Part shown: positions 28,939-37,020 of the stretch, piece after piece
How positions within the stretch are numbered: the stretch's first letter is position 1
Layout: each line of letters starts with the position of its first letter
NCBI GenBank assembly: GCA_019448385.1
Contig: JAGTXO010000015.1
Coordinates: 826,147 to 890,146 of the forward strand
Length of the DNA: 64,000 nucleotides
DNA from: Diacronema lutheri
Lineage: Eukaryota; Haptophyta; Pavlovophyceae; Pavlovales; Pavlovaceae
Direction: 5' to 3'
The notes under the pieces: generated by a model
The model's input: the letters and a program-made list of their open reading frames with translations, nothing else
Told to the model about the DNA's origin: nothing
Databases searched by the model: none
Translations under genes and position numbers: made by a program

Positions 28939-31900
28939 TCAGATGACGTACTCGCGTGCGCATACGCACCACGGCGCCGACGCGCCGCGCGCGCGTCCCG
29001 TCTCGCCCGCGCCGACGCGCAGAGGCGCAAACGCGTCGGCCGTGCGCATCGCGCGCTCGGGCGACGTGCGGCGGCCGGGCTCCCACGCGAGCAGGCTGCG
29101 GACGAGCTCGGCGAGCCCGGGCGCCTCGGCCATCCGCGCGCGCGCGAGCTCGAACGCGCGGCCGCTTCCGAGCGAGAAGGCGGCCGCGTCGCGCGTGAGC
29201 TCCGCAGGCTGCGCGCGCGCCCAGCGGTGGAGCGCGAGCGCGGCGCGGCTGCCGTCGAGCCAGCCGGCGAGCGCGGCCTCGTTGGTCGGGAGCCCGAGCA
29301 CGATCATGTACCGGTAGAGCGTGTCGGCGAGCACGCCGTCGTCGTCGCGCGCGAGCGCCTTGCGCACCGGCGCGTACTCGCGCCCACCCGCCCACGCGTC
29401 GACGAGCGCCTCACGCAGCGGCGCGGGGCAGCGCAGCGGCGCGCACAGCTCCTCGTACGGCGCGTGGCCCGTGCACAGGTGCAGCAGCGCGAGGCCGAGC
29501 GCCCACGAGTCGGCGGCCGCGCCCTGCGTCGCACGCGCGCCGAGGAGGAGGAAGTCGGGCGGCGTGTTCTCGTACGTGCTCAGATGGTGCGCGCAGATCG
29601 GCGCGCCGAGCGAGTCGCCGCCCACGTCGGCCGTCCCAAAGTCGGAGAGCAGGCAGAGCGTTGGCCGCGCCGCGTCGAGCGCGACGCGCAGCCGCACCTC
29701 GCCGTCGCCGCTCGCTGCGCTGCCGCCCGTCGCGCCGCCGCGCGCGGGCAGCACGTAGGTGAGCTCGACAATGGCCTCGCCCGGCGCGATGCCGGCGGGC
29801 GCCTCGCGCGGCGTGCGCGCGAAGAAGTTGAGCAGCTTCACGTCATAGTGCACGAGGTGGAGGGCGCGCTGCGCAACATGCAACGCGGCGCACATCTGGA
29901 GCGCGTAGCAGAGCACGTCGTCCATGGGAAGTGCCACGCCCGCGGTGAGCGCCTCGAGGTCGGCTGCGCACAGCTCCATGTGCGCCACCTGCAGCAACGC
30001 CTCCACCGCCGCATCCGCCTCGTCGCTGGCGGGCGCGGGCGTGTCCGCGCGCGGCGCGGACTCGGCGGCAGCGGCGCGCCGCCGAGGCCGCGGCTGTTTG
30101 ACGCGGCCGCCCGTGCGTGCCGCGGGCGCGACCTCGTCGCCGGCTCCGACCTCATCGGCTGTTCCGACCTGGTCGCCTGCCGCCTCGGCGTCCGCGCGCG
30201 CCGCGGCGGCGGCGAGCGCAGCCGCGATCGCGGCGGCGTCCGGCCGGTCCCAGCCTGTCGGTGGCAGCGGGAAGGCGAGGAGAAAGGTGGCGTGCAACTC
30301 GACAAAATTGGGGCAGCCGCCGGTAGAGACGAGGAGCGAGCAAAAGTGCATCGCGCTCATCTCGAGCTGCAGCTGCGCGCGCACGCCCAACCGCTCCGCC
30401 TCGACCACGTCGACGACGGCGAGCGCGCTCGCGCCGGCCGCCGCGCCGCGCGCCGCGCCGTCTGCGCGGTAGACACGCTTCCACCCGCCCTCGGCGATCT
30501 TGCGCGCGCGCGGGAAGGCCGCGTAGAAGCTGAGCTCGTCCGCGAGCACGACCTCGTGCTCTGGCGTGCAGCCGACGAGCGTGCCGAGCGAGAGGATCGC
30601 GCGCGCGGCCGTGCGCCAGTCGGTGCACACAGCCGCTGCGGGGTAGTCCAGATCGCACGCGTCCAGTCGGCACAACACAAGCCACAGCACGGCCGCGGGC
30701 ACGCCGCTGCGCTGGGTTGGCGGCGGTGCTGGCGGTTGGGACGCGGCGGCGGCAGCGGCGCAGTCAGCCGCCGGCGGCGCGGGGACGAGCGCAGTTGCGA
30801 TGGTCGCCGCCAGCGCGTCGCACGCCTTCGCGCCGTCGCTGCCCTGCGCCTCCACGGTTGGCGCGAGCGGTGATCGGTTGGCGGCGGCGGGGATGGGCGG
30901 TGGCAGCACCGATGGCGGGGGCGGCGGCGGATCGAGCCGCCGCGGCGCGTCCTCCGATCTGCGCTCGGCGCGCGCGGCCACGGGCGTGCTCGGCGGCATG
31001 ACGGGCGGAGCATCGCGCCGCTCGGGAAGTTGAGGACGGGACGGCACGCTCGCGCCGGGCGAGCGCGCGTCGCGCCGCGGCGATGGCGGCGGCGATGAGG
31101 GGCTCGGCGTGCTCTGCGACGTGCGCGCAATCGCTGCCGCGGCCGCGGCCGCGCAGGGCGCCACGCGACCGGCCGGCGCGCACGCGAAGGCTGCCGACGG
31201 AGGGCCCGGCAGCGCGGCGCCGCTCGTGCGGTCGGCGAGCGCGCTCGGCGGCGGCGACGCAGAGACCCGCCGCGGCGGCTGAGGCGGCTGCGGCGCGGCG
31301 CGCGGCAGCGGCGTGTGAACCAACTCAGCGGGAGGCGAGGCAACCAACTCAGCGGGGGGCGAGGCAACCAACTCAGCGGGGGGCGAGGCAGCGGAGGGCG
31401 AGGCGCTGCGCAGGGCGGGTCGGCTGCGCGCAGCCTCGGAGAGCGATCCGTCGGCCGCTTCGGGCAAACGGCGCTGCTTGAGCCAGACGGACGGCGATGC
31501 GAGGGCGCCGACCGCGCTCAGGCCGCCAAGCAGCGAGCAGCTATGCGCTGGCAGGCCCTCGCGCTGCGGCTGCGGCTGCTGCCGCGCGGCGTGCGCGTGC
31601 GCCGCAGCCGGTGCGTGCAGCGGCGGCGCGCAATGCGCGCACGCAACTGGCATGCCCGGCGCTCGGCAGGCACCGCCCATATCTTCGCCAGCGCGCGCCG
31701 CCGCAGTTTCGAGCGCGACGGCCGTCCGCCGCTCTGCGTCCGCGAGCTCGGCAGCGCCCCAGAAGAGCGCCTTTGCCGCGCCGCCGCACGCGGACGCCTG
31801 CCTGTTGCGCGATAGCGTCGGCCCGCGCGCGGCGGTCGCGTTTTGGGGCTGGCCAGGTGGTGAGGAGCACACCGGGATGGCCGGCGTGGCGTGGACGCAC

Positions 31901-32235
31901 GGAGGAGGCCCAACGCTCGCGCACGGGAGGCGTGGACGCGCGCACGTGTATGCGGGCGTGCCACTCGGCTGCAGCGCGCCAGCGCGTGGAGTCGAGTTGG
32001 CGGGCGCATTCTCCTTGTTCAACGCGAGCCTGTTGAGCCGCTCGCGCACGCGCTTCAGCGCGGCCTGCGCCTCTTCCACGGGCGGCGTCAACGCAACCGG
32101 CGGCGCGGCCGCGCCCGCGGCATTCGGCGCTGGCGCAAAGCAGCCGTCACCGTCGTCAGAGAAGTCGCCGCTCCAGCGCGAGAGGAACTTTTGCCCCTCA
32201 GGCCGTCGCCCGCCAAACGTGCGCATCGTCGACAT
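28939..32235 (-). CDS. F-box-like / protein kinase domain protein
   Basis: 1098 residues from the ATG at 32235. The first 540 residues are Pro/Ala/Ser-rich and probably disordered, with a triple ASPPAELV repeat. Residues about 560-600 resemble an F-box (VPAAVLWLVLCRLDACDLDYPAAAVCTDWR). A kinase domain follows: AEGGWKRVYRADG (glycine-loop region), catalytic loop VHYDVKLLNFF, DFG in LLSDFGTADVGG, a Thr-rich activation segment ending YENTPPDFLLLG in the APE position, and DSWALGLALLHLCTG. HYDVK instead of HRDLK fits a divergent kinase that keeps Asp and Lys. The F-box may tie it to SCF ubiquitin ligases. Substrate unknown. No intron is needed. Confidence 0.75.
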   Translation of the reverse strand: MSTMRTFGGRRPEGQKFLSRWSGDFSDDGDGCFAPAPNAAGAAAPPVALTPPVEEAQAALKRVRERLNRLALNKENAPANSTPRAGALQPSGTPAYTCARPRLPCASVGPPPCVHATPAIPVCSSPPGQPQNATAARGPTLSRNRQASACGGAAKALFWGAAELADAERRTAVALETAAARAGEDMGGACRAPGMPVACAHCAPPLHAPAAAHAHAARQQPQPQREGLPAHSCSLLGGLSAVGALASPSVWLKQRRLPEAADGSLSEAARSRPALRSASPSAASPPAELVASPPAELVASPPAELVHTPLPRAAPQPPQPPRRVSASPPPSALADRTSGAALPGPPSAAFACAPAGRVAPCAAAAAAAIARTSQSTPSPSSPPPSPRRDARSPGASVPSRPQLPERRDAPPVMPPSTPVAARAERRSEDAPRRLDPPPPPPSVLPPPIPAAANRSPLAPTVEAQGSDGAKACDALAATIATALVPAPPAADCAAAAAASQPPAPPPTQRSGVPAAVLWLVLCRLDACDLDYPAAAVCTDWRTAARAILSLGTLVGCTPEHEVVLADELSFYAAFPRARKIAEGGWKRVYRADGAARGAAAGASALAVVDVVEAERLGVRAQLQLEMSAMHFCSLLVSTGGCPNFVELHATFLLAFPLPPTGWDRPDAAAIAAALAAAAARADAEAAGDQVGTADEVGAGDEVAPAARTGGRVKQPRPRRRAAAAESAPRADTPAPASDEADAAVEALLQVAHMELCAADLEALTAGVALPMDDVLCYALQMCAALHVAQRALHLVHYDVKLLNFFARTPREAPAGIAPGEAIVELTYVLPARGGATGGSAASGDGEVRLRVALDAARPTLCLLSDFGTADVGGDSLGAPICAHHLSTYENTPPDFLLLGARATQGAAADSWALGLALLHLCTGHAPYEELCAPLRCPAPLREALVDAWAGGREYAPVRKALARDDDGVLADTLYRYMIVLGLPTNEAALAGWLDGSRAALALHRWARAQPAELTRDAAAFSLGSGRAFELARARMAEAPGLAELVRSLLAWEPGRRTSPERAMRTADAFAPLRVGAGETGRARGASAPWCVCAREYVI
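31315..31391. repeat. 24-base tandem repeat in the F-box/kinase CDS
   Basis: Three near-perfect copies encode the triple ASPPAELV repeat in the disordered N-terminal region. The unit is a multiple of three, so the frame is kept. Confidence 0.85.
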
Positions 32236-32351
32236 CGCCGTGCGGGCTGCAGCTCGTGGGCGAACGCACCGCCACGCTGCTCCCGTCCGTGGATTTGAAA
32301 ATCTGGGCCATTTTAAATCTATGACTTGTACGTCTCTCACTCACGCTGTCC

Positions 32352-33362
32352 TCAGACCACGGTCGCGCAGTCGGCACGCCCGTCGCGCGGAGCGCGCGCG
32401 GCGACGGCCGCACAGCCGGCGCTGGCGACTCCGCGCGTACCGCCGCCGCCGCTGGTATCCGCGTCGCGCGCCCGCGGCGGCGCGGGCGCGCCGTCGGCGG
32501 TGGCGAGGTCTACCACGACGACATGCCTCGCCTCGTCCCTGCGCTGCGACAGGTCCGCGTGCCTGCGCGCCACGTATGAGAAGACGTAAGCCGCGAAGAA
32601 GACGGAGCACACGACGCCAACTATCGCAAGCACGAGCAGCGCGACGATGAGCATGCCCGCGCACAAGGCGCCCAGCTCGCCGACCTCGCAGCCGGCGAAA
32701 AGGCAGTCGCCCGTCGAGGCGGAGAGCCACGGGTCGTACACGCAGAGCAGCGCCGGCGCGTCGTTCGCCGTGCACGCGACGCACATGCCGACCAGCCCGA
32801 CGAGCGCAAGCACGAGCAGCAGGCTGAGGCAGTACCACGCGATGAACGGGTGCGTCGCGCCGAGATTGAGCGGCATCTTGGCGGCGACGCGGCCGTGCGC
32901 GTCCAACGCGCGCAGCAGAGCCGCCTGCACAACGATTACCAGCTGCACGGCCGCGAACGCCGCGGAGAGGTCGCGCAGCATGAGCATGCGCAGCCGCAGC
33001 CGCGCGCGGCCGGGCAGCTCGCGCCGCTCGGTGCGGTAGACGAACTGGCAGAGCTCGCACTGGTCGAAGGAGTTTGGGCGGATCTCCTGCGCGCGCCACT
33101 CGTCAAGGCAGCCGCGGTGCACCCAGCGCACCGAGCCCGCGCACAGGCACGGGCTGATCAGGTCGACCTCCGCGTCCGTCGACAAGCAGATGCGGCACTG
33201 GCGCGCCTCGTCCGCGCCGAGCTCGCGCGACTGATGCGCGGGCGGGCGGGAGGGCTCGTCGTCCACCGATACCGTGTCGTACTTCTTCGCCGGCAGGTAC
33301 GGGCGCACATGCGAGGACCGGTGTAGCAGGCGGTACACCGCCGCCGCCGCGCTTGACGCCAT
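32352..33362 (-). CDS. RING-CH (MARCH-type) membrane E3 ubiquitin ligase
   Basis: 336 residues from the ATG at 33362. The RING-CH zinc ligands are in canonical order: CRIC at the start, then CLCAGSVRWVHRGCLDEW, then CELC followed by FVYRTERRELPG. Four hydrophobic segments follow (AAVQLVIVVQAALL, FIAWYCLSLLLVLALVGLVGM, a Cys-rich loop, MLIVALLVLAIVGVVCSVFFAAYVF). MARCH-type ligases ubiquitinate membrane proteins in the endomembrane system and control their sorting or ERAD. A basic cytosolic tail ends the protein. It is head-to-head with the IFT54-like gene with only 33 bases between ATGs, so the two must share promoter elements. Confidence 0.88.
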   Translation of the reverse strand: MASSAAAAVYRLLHRSSHVRPYLPAKKYDTVSVDDEPSRPPAHQSRELGADEARQCRICLSTDAEVDLISPCLCAGSVRWVHRGCLDEWRAQEIRPNSFDQCELCQFVYRTERRELPGRARLRLRMLMLRDLSAAFAAVQLVIVVQAALLRALDAHGRVAAKMPLNLGATHPFIAWYCLSLLLVLALVGLVGMCVACTANDAPALLCVYDPWLSASTGDCLFAGCEVGELGALCAGMLIVALLVLAIVGVVCSVFFAAYVFSYVARRHADLSQRRDEARHVVVVDLATADGAPAPPRARDADTSGGGGTRGVASAGCAAVAARAPRDGRADCATVV

Positions 33363-33395
33363 GTCCGCAGGTTCGCGGCAGTTGGAAGTTGAAGG
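33363..33395. promoter_or_regulatory. 33-base divergent intergenic region between E3 ligase and IFT54-like genes
   Basis: Only 33 bases separate the two initiator ATGs. That is too short for two separate promoters, so the transcripts likely overlap or have almost no 5' UTR. No TATA-like run is present. Confidence 0.5.
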
Positions 33396-35824
33396 ATGGC
33401 CGGCCTTCGCCTGCACGACGAAAAGCGGCCCCCGCAGTTCGTCGTGCAGACGCAGATGACGCTTGGCAACGTGATCACGAGGCCGCGGCTGACGGCGCCA
33501 CTCCTCCTTAAGCCGCCCTTCCACTTCTTGCACGCCATCCTGCTCGAGGTCGTGAGTTCGACCGGCTTTGGGCGCGGGCTCTACTCGGCTGAGGAGCTCA
33601 ACTCCAAGCTCCTCCTCGTGCGCGCGCGGCGCGCTGGAGCGAGGGCGGACGCGCGCATGCGCCGCCGGCCGCATCGCGCGTTGCGCGCGCTCACGCGCGG
33701 CGCACTCCTTCCTTTGGCGCGCGTGCGGCGCGGCGTTCGGCCCCACCGCGCTCGCAGCACCGCCCCCTGCAAATGCTCTTTATCGCGAAGATGCTCGCGC
33801 TCGTGAACGCGGCGCTCGGCCAGCCGTGCTTGCTGCGCGTGGACAGGGCTATCGATGGTGCTGACGCGCGCACGACGAACGAGTTCCTTCAGCTGCTCGC
33901 CTTCGCGTGCCGGGCCGACAACCTTGCGCCGTTGCTCGCCGCGCTCGAGCCGCGCGCCGTGGGCGAGGCGGACGCGCTCGTCGCCGACGCGCTCGCCGCG
34001 GAGGCGACTGAGGCCCGAACGAGCGCGGCAGAGGCAACCGCCGCCGCCATGGCGCGCGCTAGCGCGCTCGCCGCCGCGAGCGGCGGGGCGCGCGGCAGCG
34101 GGCGCACGGCAGCGGCCTGTGCGCGCGGCAGCGGCGGCGGGGCCGAGGCCAGCGCGCGTGGCAGCGCTGGCGGCGAGCGGCAGCGCAACGCACCGTCGGA
34201 GGGCGCGGGCGCGCAGGCGGGCGGCGCAGAGCGGCTGAGAAGCGCGCGCGCCATGAGGGGCGGCAGCGGCTCGTCCGGTGGCTCGTCCGGCGGCTCGTCA
34301 TCCGGCGCCGCGCGCGGCGTGGGCGGGGGCGCGGGCGGGGGCGGGGGCGCGGGCGGGGGCGGGGGCGCGGGCGGGGGCGCGGGCGGGGGCGTGTGCGCGC
34401 CGCCGTCGGCGGCCGCGCGCGCACTCGGCGCGCGGTCGACGTCGAACGCGGGCAGGGCGGCGCGCAGCGCGCGCGCTGCGCGCGCAACGTGCGGCGAGGG
34501 CGAGGGCGAGGGCGAGGGCGAGGGCGAGGGCGAGGGCGAGGGCGAGGGCGAGGGCGGGGGCGGGGGCGGGGGCGAGGGCGAGGGCGGGGGCGAGGGCGCT
34601 ACGCCTTCCGACCACGCCACCGGCAGCGGCCGGTCGAGCCCACGCACGCGCGGGACGGCGCACGGCGGGGGCGGCGGGTGCGCGTTGGGCGCTGGCAGAG
34701 GCGGCGGTGAGGACAGCGCCGCGAGCGACGCCTCGAGCTCCGAGTGGACGGAGGTGGACGTCGCCGTGCATGCGACCAGTTCGTCCGAGCCGAGGACCGA
34801 GCAGCAAGGCGCGGCGGTGGGGCGTGGCGATGCAAGGCGCACGCCGGGGCAGCCGCCGCCGCCGGCGCGCGCGCACTCGATGCCGGGAGGCGGTGGCCAC
34901 GGCGGCGTCGGCGGATGCGCGGGTAGTGGCGATGATGGCTCGTGGGCGTGCGCGCGCTGCACAGAGCGCAACGCCGCCATGCTGCCCTACTGCGCGCATT
35001 GCGCGACGATTCGGCGCGCGCCGTGCGGGGCGGGCGCGGACGCGCAGCCGCACCTCCGCCGCGGCGCATCGTGCGCCGAGCCGCGCGTGCCGAGCTCGGG
35101 CGCGGGTGCGGGCGCGGGCGCGTGGTGGACGCGCCCGCCCGTCGCGAGGCCAACGTTCAGCAGCGACGAGGACGAGGACGACGGCGACGGCGCGGGCCGC
35201 GCGGGCCGCGCCGGCGGCGGCACGGCGGCGGACGCGGCGCGTGCGTCCGGCGCGAACGCGGGCGCGGCCGGGCGCGCACGGCGTGGGAGCAGAGCAGGTC
35301 CGCGCTCTGTGGAAGAGACGCTGGGCGATGGTGAGGCGAGCGCTCAGCAGGCCGGCTGGTACGAGCGGAAGCTGCACCGCCAATGGAGCTCACACAGACA
35401 GAGCGAGCGCGCGCGCGGCGATGCGGAGGAGGCGCAGCGCGCGCGCGACGCGGCCGCCGCGGACGCCGCGCGCGCGCGCGCCGCCGCGTCGCGCGGCGCG
35501 GCGGCCGCCTCCGCTCGGCGCGACGCGGCGCGGCACGAGGAGCAGTGGGCGGCGTTCGTGGGCGCGCTGCCCGCGGTCATCCGGTTCCGCGACGTGCCCT
35601 GGCTGCCGATCGAGAGCGAGGAGCTCCTCGCCGACGCGCTCGGCCTGCCCCGAGGCGCGGCCGACGCGGCGTCGCGCAAGCGCGCGCACCGCGCCGCGAG
35701 CATGCGGTGGCACCCGGACAAGTTCACGCAGCTCTTCGGCGCGCGGCTGCTCGACGCGGACTACGAGCGTGTGATGGCGCGCGTCACGTCGACGAGCCAG
35801 GCGCTCAACGCGCTGCTGCGCTAG
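33396..35824 (+). CDS. IFT54-type CH domain fused to RanBP2 zinc finger and C-terminal J domain; two exons
   Basis: Exons 33396-33617 and 33758-35824 give 762 residues. Residues about 18-130 match the N-terminal calponin-homology-like domain of TRAF3IP1/IFT54 (ITRPRLTAPLLLKPPFHFLH, STGFGRGLYSAEEL, then ARTTNEFLQLLAFA). A long Gly/Glu/Ala region with GEGEGEG repeats follows. A RanBP2-type zinc finger lies at about 468-494 (WACARCTERN, then YCAHC). The C-terminus has a J-like domain with HPD at 726-728 (RWHPDKFTQLF) and surroundings like NFKBIL1 (RKRAHRAASMRWHP, TSQALNALL). Known IFT54 has a coiled coil instead, so this is unusual. Either it is a real fusion, or two transcripts share one open frame. 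IFT54 belongs to IFT-B in cilia. Confidence 0.7.
34317..34610. repeat. GGGGGC/GAGGGC hexamer repeats in a CDS
   Basis: GGGGGCGCGG-type units at about 34317-34394 and a run of GAGGGC from about 34494 onward encode Gly-rich and Glu-Gly repeats in the IFT54-like fusion. Confidence 0.9.
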
Positions 35825-35934
35825 CCGGCGCCGCGCGGGGAGCCCACTGCCGCCCACGAGAGAGTACTCAGACTTTGTAACTGAGATATAGGCTGAAAAA
35901 AGGGGAATATGGTATGCGAAAATACTAACGGCGC

Positions 35935-36700
35935 TTACGTCAGGACAGCGGGGTCAGCACCAGCTGCGGGGGAATCGAGTAGCCACCAATGTCGTCGATT
36001 CCCGCGCATCGAAAATTGGGCCGTCGCGGGAGCGCATATCTTGCACAGGCCCGGAATATGCGCAAGATATGCGGGGCATATGCGCTCTTCCTTCTTGCGC
36101 TGGTTGAAGTTGATCAGTTTTTGCCTGTGCTTCTGCGTGCGTATGAGTATGTGCTGCGAGATCAGGTGCGCTGCATTGGTGACCTTGCAGCAGCAGGCCA
36201 CACAGAACAGCTCGCCCGTCACGGGGTCCGCGCGCAAAGACTGGCCCGGATACGCCGAGATGCGATCCGTTGACAATGAGTTAATTCCGACACCGCCGCT
36301 GTAGCCGCCGTCTGCGCCGCTCGCCGCGCACAGCGGGCGAGGAGCGAAAAAATCGATCATCGCGGACTTGCGCTTGGCGGAAAGTTTGAGAGCGGGTTCG
36401 GGAGGGCGAGACGCAAGCGAGAGATGACCCCACGTGCGCCAGCGTTCGCCATGTGACGAATTGTCAAAGCGCACCCTCGTGTGCCCGCCAGGGCCGCGGT
36501 AGCTTTCGTCGCTCGAGCAAAGCGACGTGACCAGGCCCGTGCCGAGGACCTCGTCGATCACTTGGTCAGCGACGCGGAACGGGCAGCCGCCGGTCAACCG
36601 CGACCAAAGCGCCGGCTAGAACGGCAGGGATGGCCGATGAGTGCGGGTGCGCGCTGTCGCCGGCCAGCGCCGCGAAGAACTCCGGGTCGATCTCCTCCAT
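35935..36700 (-). pseudogene. Frameshifted BED-like zinc-finger gene (transposon-derived?)
   Basis: An ATG at 36700 opens a 44-residue frame (MEEIDPEFFAAL ... VAVDRRLP) that stops at 36566. Its continuation is in another frame, starting near 36597 and ending at 35935, with VADQVIDEV, YRGPGGHTRVRF and SHGERWRTWGHLS. A +1 shift near 36570-36600 joins them into about 255 residues. Residues later in the chain hold a Cys2His-type finger (GELFCVACCCKV, then RTQKHRQKLINFNQRKK) like BED/hAT transposase fingers. The last 45 residues contain a hairpin-forming sequence and look degenerate. The local base composition is less GC-rich than neighbours. A sequencing indel could explain the shift; otherwise it is a decaying gene. 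Confidence 0.5.
36033..36073. repeat. 12-base perfect inverted repeat (hairpin)
   Basis: CGCATATCTTGC at 36033-36044 pairs with GCAAGATATGCG at 36062-36073 around a 17-base loop. It lies near the 3' end of the frameshifted zinc-finger gene. Confidence 0.9.
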
Positions 36701-36867
36701 CGTGCTTTCACTGGCGGCGATCTCCGCTTCAATTTCACACAAAAAAGTTTTTCGGAGGCGCTAATTTTAAATTCCTTACTTGCACACGCCACCTCAGTGT
36801 CTTTGACACGCGCCCACACTGACATTTCCGCGGCGACCCCAGATATGCGGACGCATATGCGTCGCAT

Positions 36868-36919
<52 letters not shown>

Positions 36920-37020
36920 ATAGCCGAGAATTATATGCGCTATATCTCAGCTGGGGTGAGTCACAATTGGCATACCCATACTTGAAAGTTGTACTCATGT
37001 CGCGAACGGACTGAACAGCG
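36701..37020. other. AT-richer intergenic segment with palindrome and C50 run
   Basis: No gene is seen. It holds TTTAAATT-type runs near 36765, the perfect 14-base palindrome GACGCATATGCGTC at 36850-36863, a run of 50 C at 36869-36918, and CTATATCTCAG at 36940-36950, which is the inverse of 35881-35891. The last part is the 5' region of the Kelch gene. Confidence 0.7.
36869..36918. repeat. C50 homopolymer
   Basis: Fifty consecutive C, the longest pure homopolymer of the window. It is intergenic, 102 bases before the Kelch gene ATG. Confidence 0.95.

Noticed and set aside
28924-30873. 649-residue plus frame opposite the F-box/kinase gene
   Set aside because: It mirrors the kinase coding sequence and has no protein-like features.
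36869-36918. C50 run read as an assembly gap filler
   Set aside because: Gaps are normally N. Shorter C and G runs recur in introns and intergenic DNA throughout, so a true repeat is more likely, although its exact length is uncertain.
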